Notes: generated by a model not told the origin, from the sequence alone. A stretch of DNA of 64,000 nt from Microbulbifer variabilis (GCF_020524905.1 NZ_JAIVKI010000016.1:1-64000); one strand, 5' to 3'. Shown: positions 49,237-58,672, counted from the stretch's first letter. Made by a program: numbers and translations.

Positions 49237-49962
49237 TTATTGGGCAATCATGACTTCTTCCAGCTTCAACCCGGTTAGTTTGCCGATGCGGGAAAATAGA
49301 AAGAAGAGCACCAGCATTAAAATAATGGTGGCTGGCAGTGCGATTACTGGGTAGCTGAGTGCTGTCATTTTACCCAGCTCTTCGTTGAAAGCCTCTGTAC
49401 CCGGGGGGCTTTGTAAAATAATTTTTGCTAGCACGTAATTGAGTACTGAGGATAGGAAAAAAGAGGCGGCGATCATCCAGGAGGCCTGTTGCAGAGTACG
49501 GTCGAAGGCACCCTGGTTACCTTTGCTGGCGAGGCTCTGTGCGATTTTATCGGTATCCAGAATCTGATCGTTGTACAGCAGGGTCTTAACCAGTGGCCAG
49601 CGGGTGTAGAGGGAGGCGACAGTGGCGATACCCAACAGGCCAGGAATGGCGGCTTCTTTAATGGCAATATACTGCGGGTCCAGTTCCAGCAGGCTGATAC
49701 CGCCGGTAAGCATAATACTGATAATCCCAAGGGCGGAGAAGAAGTTGACCTTGCCGGAGCGAATGAGGTCACGCAGTCCGTAGCCGAGGGGAAAGGCCAG
49801 TGCGACCACTAGTGCCCATTTGGTGCCAAGCCAATCGTCCCCTGAGAGTTTGGTCAGGACCAGAGTGGGGATAACGATATTTAGAAGCAGGTTGCCGAGC
49901 AGGCCCTCTTTCTTCTTGGGCTTTTGCTGGGAGACTGGGGTGGTCGAATTCGTTTCGCTCAT
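49237..49962 (-). CDS. VC0807-like multi-pass inner-membrane protein
   Basis: From the ATG at 49962 (a TTG two codons earlier is less likely) the 241-residue product has a Lys-rich N-terminus and about six membrane helices. Blocks such as LLLNIVIPTLVLTKLSGDDW, LGYGLRDLIRSGKVNFFSALG and TRWPLVKTLLYNDQILDTDK match the VC0807 family, which is uncharacterised. In related bacteria the septation protein IspZ/YciB sits next to yciI in this place, so this gene may fill that slot; that is inference. Confidence 0.72.
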   Translation of the reverse strand: MSETNSTTPVSQQKPKKKEGLLGNLLLNIVIPTLVLTKLSGDDWLGTKWALVVALAFPLGYGLRDLIRSGKVNFFSALGIISIMLTGGISLLELDPQYIAIKEAAIPGLLGIATVASLYTRWPLVKTLLYNDQILDTDKIAQSLASKGNQGAFDRTLQQASWMIAASFFLSSVLNYVLAKIILQSPPGTEAFNEELGKMTALSYPVIALPATIILMLVLFFLFSRIGKLTGLKLEEVMIAQ

Positions 49963-50210
49963 ACTCAATTCCGGTGATAATGCCCGCGGGAAGTTAGTTG
50001 AGAAGTCACATTACAATGGCCTTCCAGGAAAACTCTTCCCCACTGACAATACTGCTGTCAGACTCCGGTTCCTCGTGGCCGCCAAGGGAGACCTATGGTC
50101 CGGGCCCTATCCCTGAAAACACCGGTTGAGCTATGACAGCGACACCGGGTTATCGTTCCAAATAATAGATACTGCGACTTTTAATCCCCAGAGAGAGTGA
50201 GAGCCAGCTG

Positions 50211-51125
50211 TTGAGTTTCCAGCCAGAAGATCTGAATACAGACCTTGTAGACCTTCACTGCCACAGTACCGCATCCGACGGTATTTTAAGTCCTGCACAG
50301 CTGGTGTCGAGAGCGAAATCCCAGGGTGTGACACTGATGGCGCTCACCGACCATGATACGGTGGATGGCGTGGCGGAGGCGCAGGCGGTAGGTGACCAGT
50401 TAGGCGTCACTGTGGCAACGGGGATCGAATTCTCCAGCCTTTGGGGGCGACGATCCATCCATGTTGTCGGGTTGAATGTTGACCCGGCAGCCGAAGGCTT
50501 GCGTGAGGCCATCGCCCTGCGCGAGGGGCTGCGCCAGGAACGGGCCGAGAAGATTGCTGAGCGCTTACATAAGCGAGGCTTTCACGGAGCCTTGGAGGGG
50601 GGGCGAGCAATTGCTGGAGATTCCGTGCTGGGGCGGCCGCATTTCGCCCGCTGGTTGGTGGAAGCCGGGCATGTTGAAGACACTGCACGGGCATTCAAAC
50701 GTTATTTGGGTGCTGGCAAGATCGGCGATGTGCGTGTGGAGTGGCCACAATTGCAGGAAACCATAGAAACCATCCAGTCTGCTGGTGGCACAGCCGTGCT
50801 GGCGCACCCTCTCAAATACGGTCTCACTCGCACCCAATTGCTTTGCCTCCTGACAGAGTTTCAACACAGTGGCGGCAATGCTGTAGAGCTGCTCTGCGGC
50901 CGACAGAATCCCACGCAAACCAGGGAACTGCGCAGTTTGATGGCGTTGGCAGTTGGCGATTCCGGCGACGCTCCAATGCATAGCTCTTTGGGCAGTGACT
51001 TCCACCAACCGGAGCAGCCCTGGAGGGAACTCGGCTGTGTGCGTTTGCCCGAAGACGTCGAGCCTGTGTGGAATCTGTGGCACACTCTGCACCGGGATCG
51101 ACCGGGGGAAGCGATATCTGCCTGA
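50211..51125 (+). CDS. rnm: PHP-domain 5'-3' exoribonuclease (RNase AM/YciV)
   Basis: The 304-residue product has the PHP metal-binding motifs LVDLHCHSTASDG, ALTDHDTVDG, EFSS and HVVGLNVD, then PHFARWL, AHPLKYG and GSDFH. In E. coli this enzyme (formerly TrpH/YciV) matures the 5' ends of rRNAs. The start appears to be TTG at 50211. It opens the run of plus-strand genes ending at rluB, an arrangement common in gammaproteobacteria. Confidence 0.92.
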   Translation: MSFQPEDLNTDLVDLHCHSTASDGILSPAQLVSRAKSQGVTLMALTDHDTVDGVAEAQAVGDQLGVTVATGIEFSSLWGRRSIHVVGLNVDPAAEGLREAIALREGLRQERAEKIAERLHKRGFHGALEGGRAIAGDSVLGRPHFARWLVEAGHVEDTARAFKRYLGAGKIGDVRVEWPQLQETIETIQSAGGTAVLAHPLKYGLTRTQLLCLLTEFQHSGGNAVELLCGRQNPTQTRELRSLMALAVGDSGDAPMHSSLGSDFHQPEQPWRELGCVRLPEDVEPVWNLWHTLHRDRPGEAISA

Positions 51126-51242
51126 TGGTGTGACGTTCCATGCCGTGTGAGATGGGGGTGTGGATATTGGTCGACACCAAATCCCCGGCGGGTATCAGAA
51201 CCCGCCGCTAGAGGTTTCAATTGATTAAAGCTTGGGGGCTTT

Positions 51243-51866
51243 GTGGCGCAGTTCTTTCAAATTCATCCGGACAATCCTCAAGGGCGCCTGATCGGTCAGG
51301 CCGCGGATATAGTGACCAGTGGCGGAGTGATTGTTTATCCCACCGATTCCGCCTATGCGATTGGTTGTCGCCTTGGGGAAAAACTGGCGGTAGAGCGGAT
51401 TCGCGCCCTGCGTCAGCTGGATAAAAATCACAACTTTACCCTGATGTGTCGTGACCTTTCCGAGTTGGCTACTTATGCCAAGGTGGATAATCAGATGTTC
51501 CGCCTGCTGAAAAACCACACTCCGGGTTCCTATACCTTTATTATGCCGGCTACCGCTGAGGTGCCGCGCCGCCTGATCCATCCCAAACGCAAAACAATCG
51601 GCATTCGTGTGCCCGATAACCCCATCGCCCTGGCATTGATTGAGGCGGTGGGTGAACCGTTAATGAGCTGCAGCCTGATTATGCCTGGCGATGAACAGCC
51701 ATTGACGGACCCCTATGATATTCGCGACACCCTCGAACATCAGGTGGAGCTGGTGATCGATGGTGGTTTTTGTGGGCTGGAAGCGACCACTGTGATCGAC
51801 CTTACCGGTGAAGAGCCTGAGCTGATTCGCCAGGGGTGTGGTGTCACTGATGAAATACTGGGCTGA
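51243..51866 (+). CDS. yciO: YciO (Sua5/YrdC-family protein)
   Basis: The 207-residue product has the Sua5/YrdC/YciO domain: VIVYPTDSAYAIGCRLGE, FTLMCRDLSELATYA, PGSYTFIMPAT, and the TIGIRVPDNPIALALIEAVG block with SCSLIMPGDEQPLTDP. YciO is a paralogue of the threonylcarbamoyl-AMP synthase; whether it has this activity in vivo is not settled. The start is GTG at 51243 or the TTG at 51241; it is the third gene position of the conserved yciV-yciO-scpA run. Confidence 0.93.
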   Translation: MAQFFQIHPDNPQGRLIGQAADIVTSGGVIVYPTDSAYAIGCRLGEKLAVERIRALRQLDKNHNFTLMCRDLSELATYAKVDNQMFRLLKNHTPGSYTFIMPATAEVPRRLIHPKRKTIGIRVPDNPIALALIEAVGEPLMSCSLIMPGDEQPLTDPYDIRDTLEHQVELVIDGGFCGLEATTVIDLTGEEPELIRQGCGVTDEILG

Positions 51867-51920
51867 TTGGCGCCGCGCTGGTGTATAATCGGCCGTTTGC
51901 GATTTTGAGGGTGGGGCAGG

Positions 51921-53033
51921 GTGTCCAGTGAAGAACTACTAGCTGAGGTGGAGGAGCAGGTACTCGCCGATGTTGCGGCTGCCGAAACCGACGCCTCTGC
52001 TGACCTGCCCTCGGAAAGCCCAAACTCCCACGAGAGTGAGGAGGTCAAGGGGCCTCTCGCGCTCGTATTGGGTGAGGCCTTTACCGACCTTCCACCGGAC
52101 CTTTTTATTCCACCGGATGCACTGGAAGTTATCCTGGAGGCTTTCGAGGGCCCCCTGGATCTGCTGCTATATCTAATCCGCCGCCAGAACCTGGATATTC
52201 TGGAAATTAACGTCTCAGATATCACCCGCCAATATATGGCCTATGTGGAGATGATGACGTCGATGCGTTTTGAATTGGCGGCGGAGTATCTGGTGATGGC
52301 GGCAATGCTCGCCGAGATCAAATCGCGCATGCTGTTGCCACGTCCGCCGGCGGCGGAAGAGGAGGAGGGCGAGGACCCACGTGCTGCACTGATTCGTCGC
52401 CTGCAGGAATACGAGCGCTTCAAGACCGCCGCCGAGGACCTCGATGAGATCCCGCGCATGGGTCGCGATATCCATCAGGCCAGTGCCGAGGGGCCGGATC
52501 GCAATATCACCCGGCCCGACCCCGAGGTGGATCTCAAGGAAGTGCTGGTGGCACTGGCAGACGTGTTGCGACGCGCCGACATGTTTGAGAGCCACCAGGT
52601 GGAGCGGGAAAAACTCTCCACTCGCGAGCGTATGACCCAGGTACTCGATCAGATTCGCCACGGGCAGTTTGTGCCCTTTGTGAGTCTGTTCACTGCGGAG
52701 GAGGGACGCCTCGGCGTAGTGGTGACTTTCCTCGCGGTGATGGAACTGGTTAAGGAGTCTCTGGTAGAACTGGTGCAAAATGAGGCTTTTGGTCCCATTC
52801 ATGTGCGCGCAGCCAGCCGCAATAACGAAGTTGGCGATGATGAGTTCAACGAAAGTGAGCGTGACTTCGATAATGGAGAATTGGAGGAGATGTCTCGTTT
52901 ATCCGGTGATGAGGGCACTCTGAACAGTGATTTAACCGATGGCGATTTAATCGACGGTGATTTGATCGATAAAGAGCCGCTCACTGCGGGGCAGGTGGAG
53001 CCCAGAGAAGAAGAGTTGGAAACAATAAAATGA
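51921..53033 (+). CDS. scpA: Chromosome segregation/condensation protein ScpA with long acidic ends
   Basis: ScpA is the kleisin that bridges Smc heads. The 370-residue product starts at GTG 51921 and has an acidic N-terminal extension (1-60), then the core (about 65-310): EAFEGPLDLLLYLIRRQNLD, DITRQYMAYVEMM, EYLVMAAMLAEIKSRMLLP, and the C-terminal winged helix FVPFVSLFTAEEGRLGVVVT. About 60 more acidic residues follow (310-370). Common ScpA has about 250-280 residues, so both ends are extra. A TATAAT (51884-51889) in the yciO end may add a promoter. It overlaps scpB by 4 bases. Confidence 0.94.
   Translation: MSSEELLAEVEEQVLADVAAAETDASADLPSESPNSHESEEVKGPLALVLGEAFTDLPPDLFIPPDALEVILEAFEGPLDLLLYLIRRQNLDILEINVSDITRQYMAYVEMMTSMRFELAAEYLVMAAMLAEIKSRMLLPRPPAAEEEEGEDPRAALIRRLQEYERFKTAAEDLDEIPRMGRDIHQASAEGPDRNITRPDPEVDLKEVLVALADVLRRADMFESHQVEREKLSTRERMTQVLDQIRHGQFVPFVSLFTAEEGRLGVVVTFLAVMELVKESLVELVQNEAFGPIHVRAASRNNEVGDDEFNESERDFDNGELEEMSRLSGDEGTLNSDLTDGDLIDGDLIDKEPLTAGQVEPREEELETIK
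52929..52973 (+). repeat. Three-copy 15-bp repeat in the ScpA acidic tail
   Basis: Units at 52929, 52944 and 52959 read gatttaaccgatggc, gatttaatcgacggt and gatttgatcgataaa, encoding D-L-T-D-G, D-L-I-D-G and D-L-I-D-K. The third base changes while the amino acids stay, so selection appears to keep the peptide repeat. Confidence 0.75.
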
Positions 53034-54208
53034 CAATCGCTCCGGAGTTACTGCGCAGAATCCTGGAGGGTGCCCTGCTGGCCTCGGCACAGCCTCTCAG
53101 TGAGGAAAAGTTGTTGTCCTTGATGGATGAGGAGGAGCGCCCCTCTGCCACAACTTTGCGAGATGTGCTGGGTGAGATTGCCGAGAGTTGTGCCGGACGC
53201 GGCTTTGAACTGAAAAAAATTGCCAGCGGCTGGCGCTTTCAAGTGCCGGAAGACCTGGCCCCCTGGGTGAATCGCTTATGGGAAGAGAAAGCTCAGAGGT
53301 ATTCCCGCGCAACTCTGGAAACACTGGCGATTATCGCCTATCGCCAACCGGTCACCCGAGGTGATATTGAGGATATCCGTGGGGTTGCCGTCAGCTCTCA
53401 GATTGTGAGGACGCTATTGGATAGAGGTTGGGTCAAGGTGGTTGGCCACCGCGATGTACCGGGTAAGCCCTCGCTCTACGCGACCACCAGGGACTTTCTC
53501 GATTATTTCAATCTGTCCACTCTGGATGATCTGCCCACTCTGGCTGAGATCCGCGATATCGAGAGTTTGAATAAGATTCTTGAGTCCGAGGGGCTGCCGC
53601 CCGAGGAAATTGCCGCTGCTCTCGCCGCTGAGAGGAGCGAGGGGCTTCCAGAGGATGAGGAGGCGAGAGAGGAAACGGAAGCAGAGGCCGGCGCAATCGA
53701 ATGTGAAGAGCGTCAGGAGTCTGAAGAATTTCAAGAGGATGTCGATGCAGCGGAGGATGCCCGAGTCGCGGCTGCGCTTGAGGAAATCGCTGCGGAGGCC
53801 GATATTCAACTAGGGGTCGATGCAGAGCTGTCTGTGATTGAGACAGAAATTGCCGAAAGCGAAGAAGTGGCGGTAACTGAGTTGCCCGAAGCGGTGCAAG
53901 AAGAGATCAGGGAAGACGCACCGGAAGATGAACGGGAGTTGGTGCAGGCGCAGCCTGAGAGTCCCGAGGCTTCTGAGCCTTTGAGTACCACCGAGAAGGA
54001 ACCAACTCCTAAAGAAGAACATGAAAGCGAAATTGAACAGGATGTCGAAGACGGGGAGCCACAAGCCCCTATTGCGGCAACACTGCCGAAGAGCAGCCTG
54101 TTTGGTGATATCGATACTGAGGCTGCCACCGATCAAGAGGAGCGGGGAAGCAGTGATGTCGATGAAGATTCCCAAGATGTAGTGCAAGCGGAAAACACCA
54201 CCCCATGA
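53030..54208 (+). CDS. scpB: Chromosome segregation/condensation protein ScpB with long acidic C-terminal tail
   Basis: ScpB binds ScpA to form the Smc clamp. The core (about 1-195) has two winged-helix domains with [40 protein letters not shown] and [20 protein letters not shown], and ends at [18 protein letters not shown]. The rest (about 200-392) is an Asp/Glu-rich region of low complexity, so the protein is nearly twice the usual 200 or so residues. It overlaps scpA and rluB by 4 bases (ATGA) each, which indicates tight translational coupling. Confidence 0.94.
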   Translation: MTIAPELLRRILEGALLASAQPLSEEKLLSLMDEEERPSATTLRDVLGEIAESCAGRGFELKKIASGWRFQVPEDLAPWVNRLWEEKAQRYSRATLETLAIIAYRQPVTRGDIEDIRGVAVSSQIVRTLLDRGWVKVVGHRDVPGKPSLYATTRDFLDYFNLSTLDDLPTLAEIRDIESLNKILESEGLPPEEIAAALAAERSEGLPEDEEAREETEAEAGAIECEERQESEEFQEDVDAAEDARVAAALEEIAAEADIQLGVDAELSVIETEIAESEEVAVTELPEAVQEEIREDAPEDERELVQAQPESPEASEPLSTTEKEPTPKEEHESEIEQDVEDGEPQAPIAATLPKSSLFGDIDTEAATDQEERGSSDVDEDSQDVVQAENTTP

Positions 54209-55062
54209 GTGATGGCACCTCGCCAGCAGGCGAAAAATTGCAAAAAGTATTAGCGCGCAGCGGCCTGGGGTCGCGGCGTGAAATGGAACGCGCGATTGAT
54301 GCGGGTCGCGTGACGGTTAACGGAAAAGTAGCTGAACTCGGCGAGCGGGTTACCGGAGAAGATCATATCGAATTTGATGGTCAGGGTTTGCCCTCCAGCG
54401 CGGAAAACCGCTGTCGGGTAATTCTGTACAACAAGCCAGTTGGAGAGATTTGCTCACGCCACGACCCGGAGGGGCGCCCTACGGTTTACGATCGCTTGCC
54501 CCGACTGAAAACGGGTCGCTGGATTTCCGTTGGTCGCCTGGATTTCAACACCAGTGGCCTGCTGCTGTTTACCAATAGCGGCGAGTTGGCCAATAAATTG
54601 ATGCACCCCTCGTCGGTGATCGATCGCGAATACCTCGTGCGCATCCAGGGTGATGTAGACGAGGAGATGAAGCGACGACTGCTAAAAGGTGTGCTGCTGG
54701 ACGATGGTCCTGCGCGCTTTACCGATATCGTCGAGAGTGGCGGCGAGGGCAAAAATCGCTGGTTCTACTGCGTGGTGATGGAAGGGCGCAACCGCGAGGT
54801 GCGTCGCCTGTGGGAGTCCCAGGGCGTTCGTGTAAGCCGTCTAAAGCGGGTGCGCTACGGCAGTGTATTTATCCCCTCCCATGTGCGCGTGGGCCAGTGG
54901 ATCGAGATGGAACCCAGGGAAATCGACGACCTGTGTATTACTGCCGGCCTGCCCAAACTGGGTCAACGTCCGCTGACTCAGGGGGAAAAGCAAACCCTGG
55001 AGCGACAGCGGCGCAAGCTGCGCAAGTCACCGGTACCGGCACAGCGGCGCAATAAGTCTTGA
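54205..55062 (+). CDS. rluB: 23S rRNA pseudouridine synthase RluB
   Basis: RluB makes pseudouridine 2605 in 23S rRNA. The 285-residue product has an N-terminal S4 RNA-binding domain ([20 protein letters not shown]), the catalytic region [20 protein letters not shown] with the active Asp, and [19 protein letters not shown]. The C-terminus is basic ([19 protein letters not shown]), as in the group. It ends the plus-strand run and is followed by a terminator. Confidence 0.95.
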   Translation: MSDGTSPAGEKLQKVLARSGLGSRREMERAIDAGRVTVNGKVAELGERVTGEDHIEFDGQGLPSSAENRCRVILYNKPVGEICSRHDPEGRPTVYDRLPRLKTGRWISVGRLDFNTSGLLLFTNSGELANKLMHPSSVIDREYLVRIQGDVDEEMKRRLLKGVLLDDGPARFTDIVESGGEGKNRWFYCVVMEGRNREVRRLWESQGVRVSRLKRVRYGSVFIPSHVRVGQWIEMEPREIDDLCITAGLPKLGQRPLTQGEKQTLERQRRKLRKSPVPAQRRNKS

Positions 55063-55082
55063 GTCGCTGTTGGATACTTTAT

Positions 55083-55113
55083 AAAAAAAGCCCGCCTTGA
55101 GCGGGCTTTTTTT
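55083..55113. terminator. Bidirectional terminator between rluB and the SRPBCC gene
   Basis: AAAAAAAGCCCGC-CTTGA-GCGGGCTTTTTTT is a near-perfect symmetric hairpin with an A run on one side and a T run on the other, so it can work for the convergent genes on both strands. Confidence 0.92.
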
Positions 55114-55134
55114 GGGTAGGGCAAAAGTTTCGGC

Positions 55135-55854
55135 CTATGGCTGATTTTCCTTTTGCGGCTCCTTTTGATCTTCATTTTCTGGAGTTTCCCCGGCCTCTTC
55201 CTGCTGCTGGTTCTGCATCTCCGATTGCACCCCTTGGGGGCCTCCGCCCATTGCGTCGTCAACATCGGAGGGAATATCGGATACCGAATTACTGGTATCG
55301 CTATTTCCCCCTCCTTTAATTCCATCCGTCTTAGCGCTGGACTCCATCAGCTGCTTGAGTTTTGCCAGTCCCTGCTCATAAGACTCGCCCACCATTTTCT
55401 TTATGGCCAGTCCCATCCAGCGCTCTCTGGGGCCCCCACCTGTGTCGGTGTTAAAGCTCCAGACAACCTGAGTGCCGCCGTTTTTAGGCAGCAACTTGAA
55501 CTCCGCTGTGGCTTCACTGCCATCGCCAAAATCAAGCTTGTTGAGCACTGTGGAGTTTGGTGTGCTGGCGGTGATGGTCTGGGTTCCGCTGCCCTCTTTG
55601 GAGTTTTCCCCCTGCCAGCTCATGGTTGCACCGACCCCCGTCTCTGGACCGCTGTATTGGTACTCCATGGCGGGGTCGATATGCCGCCAGGGGGACCAGC
55701 TGTTGAACTTGCGATAGTTATTGATGTAGGGGAATACGGCCTGGGGCGGTCTGTCGATATAGATACTGCGCTCCAGCGAGACTTCGCGGGGAAACAGATA
55801 GCCGGCCAGGAACAGCAGTATCAGGAATACCAGGATATAGAGTATCCAGCGCAT
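55135..55854 (-). CDS. SRPBCC (START-like) family membrane-anchored protein
   Basis: From the ATG at 55854 (AAGGG upstream; the frame runs back 22 codons to 55920) the product has 239 residues. A membrane helix lies at residues 2-20 (ILYILVFLILLFLAGYLF), then the polyketide cyclase/dehydrase type SRPBCC domain (about 24-165: SLERSIYIDRPPQAVFPYIN, FNSWSPW, and WSFNTDTGGGPRERWMGL). The C-terminal 65 residues are Gln/Glu/Asn-rich and low in complexity. No ligand can be named. It lies downstream of cpxA on the same strand, after a 90-bp gap. Confidence 0.82.
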   Translation of the reverse strand: MRWILYILVFLILLFLAGYLFPREVSLERSIYIDRPPQAVFPYINNYRKFNSWSPWRHIDPAMEYQYSGPETGVGATMSWQGENSKEGSGTQTITASTPNSTVLNKLDFGDGSEATAEFKLLPKNGGTQVVWSFNTDTGGGPRERWMGLAIKKMVGESYEQGLAKLKQLMESSAKTDGIKGGGNSDTSNSVSDIPSDVDDAMGGGPQGVQSEMQNQQQEEAGETPENEDQKEPQKENQP

Positions 55855-55943
55855 AGCGGGGCCCTTTGCAAATTTTGGGGCCAAAACCCCGACCGCCGGC
55901 GAATTGCCAGCGCTAGTCAAGGTTATAGCAGTTCCTCTGCGGT

Positions 55944-57320
55944 TTAATCGTCGCTGAGGTGGATAAGCGGCAGCTGGATCTCGACGCAGAGGCCGGCACC
56001 GGCATGGTTACGCGCGGTAATACGGCCGCCGTGGTGCAGTATCGTGCGCTGTGCGATAGCCAGCCCCAGGCCAAAACCGCCACTCTCGCGCGTGCGGGCA
56101 CTGTCTGTGCGGTAGAAGGGGCGGAATATTGCCTCCAGATCAGATTCGTCTACCCCGGAGCCAGAGTCGATCACGGAAATGCTGCAGCTATCGGTGGACT
56201 CCTGTACCAGTACCCGCACCAGTCCATGGGAGGGACTGTATTTGATGGCGTTGCGCAGGATATTTTCCAGCGCTGCGGTCAGGGAGCTGCCGCGAGTGGC
56301 CACTAGAAGTTCTTCGCCACTGGTGCTCATATCAAAACTGAGGTGTTTTTCCGCCGCTTCGATATGCAGGTCGTCAACTAGGGCTGAAAGGAGGCTGTTG
56401 AGTTCCACTACATCGTCCAGTGGGCGTTGCTCCTGGTTGCTCACCGGCAGAGAGAGAACGTCGGCAATAATATCCTCCAGGTAGTCCGCCGCTTTGCCAA
56501 TTTTATCCAGTTCAGTATCGAGCCCCGCCACCTGCTTTTGGCGGGCGATGGCCAAGGCCACTTGCAATCGCGCCAGGGGAGAGCGCAACTCGTGGGAGAC
56601 GTCTTTGATCAGGCGGCGCTGCTCTGACATGGACTCCTGTAGCTGGGCGGTCATGGAATCGAAGTCCAGCGCCAGATCGGTCAGCTCATCGTTGCGGCTG
56701 TGCAGGCTGGGAGCGACCCGATAATCCAATTCACCGGCGGCAACCCGCTTGGTGGCGGCGCGCAACTGTTCCAGGGGGCGGCTCAAGTAGGTGGCCAGCC
56801 AATAGCAGGCGATACCGGAGGCGATCATGGAGAGCAGCAACATAGGCCAGAAGTTGCGCCACAGGAATCGCAGCAATAGTCCCTCTTTGCTATCCCCGGC
56901 AACCAGGGCGATACGCAACGGGTCACCAGTGCGTAGTGGCAGGAAAAAGCCCACGGTGGGTTTGTTGTCCACCAGCATGTGGGCCTCGCGATTGCGGTAG
57001 TCGAGGCTGTTAATCAGCGGCGCCATACTCTGTGGCACCGGCCGCCCCAACAGGTCATTGCCCTCGCTGTCCACCGCGTAAACGCGCCGTTTGACTTTCT
57101 TGGGCGCACGCTCGAGCCAGTGCTGAAATTGCTCCGGTCCGTGGCGGCGGGCGATACGCATGTTGCGCATTACCTCTCGAAACAGTGCGGGACCCTCCCA
57201 GCGCTCCTCCTGACGGGGGTCACCAAACTCGCCAAAGTGGGTAATGTAAATGGCGGCAACCACCATCACCATGGCGGTGATCCATGCGCCAAAAAACATT
57301 TTCCAGAAGAGGCTGCGCAT
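55944..57320 (-). CDS. cpxA: CpxA-like envelope-stress sensor histidine kinase
   Basis: The 458-residue product has two membrane helices (about 8-27 and 158-178) around a periplasmic domain of about 130 residues, a HAMP linker (about 178-235), the phospho-acceptor H-box VSHELRSPLARLQ (His243), and the ATPase domain with N-box NILRNAIKYSPSHG, DSGSGVDESD and GGFGLGLAIAQ. The layout and the neighbouring cpxR- and cpxP-like genes point to a Cpx system sensing envelope protein damage. The gene follows cpxR after 11 bp. Confidence 0.9.
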   Translation of the reverse strand: MRSLFWKMFFGAWITAMVMVVAAIYITHFGEFGDPRQEERWEGPALFREVMRNMRIARRHGPEQFQHWLERAPKKVKRRVYAVDSEGNDLLGRPVPQSMAPLINSLDYRNREAHMLVDNKPTVGFFLPLRTGDPLRIALVAGDSKEGLLLRFLWRNFWPMLLLSMIASGIACYWLATYLSRPLEQLRAATKRVAAGELDYRVAPSLHSRNDELTDLALDFDSMTAQLQESMSEQRRLIKDVSHELRSPLARLQVALAIARQKQVAGLDTELDKIGKAADYLEDIIADVLSLPVSNQEQRPLDDVVELNSLLSALVDDLHIEAAEKHLSFDMSTSGEELLVATRGSSLTAALENILRNAIKYSPSHGLVRVLVQESTDSCSISVIDSGSGVDESDLEAIFRPFYRTDSARTRESGGFGLGLAIAQRTILHHGGRITARNHAGAGLCVEIQLPLIHLSDD

Positions 57321-57331
57321 TTTGATACTAC

Positions 57332-58036
57332 CTACTGCTTGGCCTGGGTGAGCATGTAACCGGCACCGCGGATATTGATAATCAGATCGCGGCTGGCACC
57401 TTTATCCGCGAGCTTCTTGCGAATGTTGCTGACGTGTACATCGATGGAGCGGTCGTAGGGCATCAGTTTGCGCCCCAGGGCACTCTCGGTGAGCACCTCT
57501 TTGCTCACCACATCCCCGGCGCTTTGGACCAGTACCTTGAGCACGGAAAATTCGGCGCCGGTCAGGGATAGGGCCTGGTCGCCCCAATAGGCCTGGTACT
57601 CGGCTGGCAGCAGGCGCAATTGACCGCTGCTGAGGCTGTCGTCATTGTCCTCTACGTCGACCCGACCGCGACGCAGGATAGCCCGCAGGCGCGCCGCCAG
57701 CTCACGGGGATTACAGGGTTTGGGTAGATAGTCATCGGCACCCATCTCCAGGCCCACGATTCGATCCACGGTATCCCCTTTGGCGGTCAGCATAATGACC
57801 GGCAGGGAGCGGCTGGTAGGGGAAGCCTCTTCCCGCAACTTGCGCAGTACATCAAACCCGTTGTGCACCGGCAGCATCACGTCTAATACCAGCGCATCAA
57901 AGTGCTGGCTCTGGGCTAATTCCAGTCCGCGACCACCATCATTGGCAGCGGTTACATCGAAGCCCTCCCCGGTGAGGTACTCCCTCAGCAGGTCAGTTAA
58001 TTCTGTGTCATCGTCGATTAGAAGGATGCGGCTCAT
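57332..58036 (-). CDS. cpxR: CpxR-like OmpR-family response regulator
   Basis: The 234-residue product has a receiver domain (LLIDDDTELTDLL, phospho-acceptor Asp52 in LVLDVMLP, Lys in MLTAKGD) and a C-terminal OmpR-type winged helix (about 135-230: SLTGAEFSVLKVLVQSAGDV and RSIDVHVSNIRKKLADKG). Phosphorylated by CpxA, it should bind the five TTTAC-type repeats just upstream of its own gene and act on both divergent promoters. Confidence 0.93.
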   Translation of the reverse strand: MSRILLIDDDTELTDLLREYLTGEGFDVTAANDGGRGLELAQSQHFDALVLDVMLPVHNGFDVLRKLREEASPTSRSLPVIMLTAKGDTVDRIVGLEMGADDYLPKPCNPRELAARLRAILRRGRVDVEDNDDSLSSGQLRLLPAEYQAYWGDQALSLTGAEFSVLKVLVQSAGDVVSKEVLTESALGRKLMPYDRSIDVHVSNIRKKLADKGASRDLIINIRGAGYMLTQAKQ

Positions 58037-58108
58037 GGCGTTCTCTCAATGGCTGTGGGGCCATTATATGCAAAGCACTGGCGCTAGTTATCGCCGACTA
58101 TTGGGCTT

Positions 58109-58153
58109 TTTACCGTTCTTAACAAATGTTTACCGCAGTTTGCCCCTGTTTAC
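58109..58153. promoter_or_regulatory. Array of five 10-bp-phased CpxR-like half-sites between cpxR and cpxP
   Basis: TTTAC (58109), TTAAC (58119), TTTAC (58129), TTTGC (58139) and TTTAC (58149) recur every 10 bases with 5-base spacers, on the opposite strand from the E. coli consensus GTAAA-N5-GTAAA. One full CpxR site needs two half-sites, so the array could hold two or more dimers on one DNA face. It lies in the 168-bp gap between the divergent genes. Confidence 0.85.
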
Positions 58154-58204
58154 ACAGGCCCGACTTACTATGAAATCACTGAATACAAACGTGAGGACGG
58201 AGTG

Positions 58205-58672
58205 ATGAGAAACTGGAAACTAGTGCTGAGTAGCCTGGCTCTGGCCGGAGTAATGGCGGCCCCTGCAGCTACTATGGCGTTTGGTGGAGAGGAAGGCCAT
58301 CACAAACGCGGATTTGAGCACATGGCCCGCAAGTTGGATCTGACCGAGGGCCAGAGAGCGCAATTAAAGGCTAACAGAGATAGTAACAGCGAAAGTAGGA
58401 ATGCCCAGCGTCAGCAGTTACAAGAGCTGCGCCAGCAAATTCATACCGCTTTGGAGAATGGCGCAGACCAGGCCACCCTGGATCAACTCGGTGCAGAACT
58501 GGGTAAATTGGAAATGCAAAAAATGCAAAACCACTTCCAAATGCGCCAACAGTTCGAGGCGATTCTCACCGATGAGCAAAAAGCAAAATATGAAGAATTG
58601 AAAGAGCAGCGCAAAGAGCACCGTATGAAGTGGCGCGAGGAGCGCCTCGAGCGCCGCACCACAGAAAGTTGA
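58205..58672 (+). CDS. CpxP/Spy-like periplasmic LTXXQ-motif protein
   Basis: From the ATG at 58205 (a GTG one codon earlier overlaps it) the product has 155 residues with a signal peptide ending TMAFGG. Mature sequence is helical and charged, with two LTxxQ-type motifs (LDLTEGQRAQL and AILTDEQKAKYEEL), the mark of the CpxP/Spy family of periplasmic chaperones and feedback inhibitors. Divergent position next to cpxRA and the CpxR-like array support the CpxP role. Confidence 0.9.
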   Translation: MRNWKLVLSSLALAGVMAAPAATMAFGGEEGHHKRGFEHMARKLDLTEGQRAQLKANRDSNSESRNAQRQQLQELRQQIHTALENGADQATLDQLGAELGKLEMQKMQNHFQMRQQFEAILTDEQKAKYEELKEQRKEHRMKWREERLERRTTES

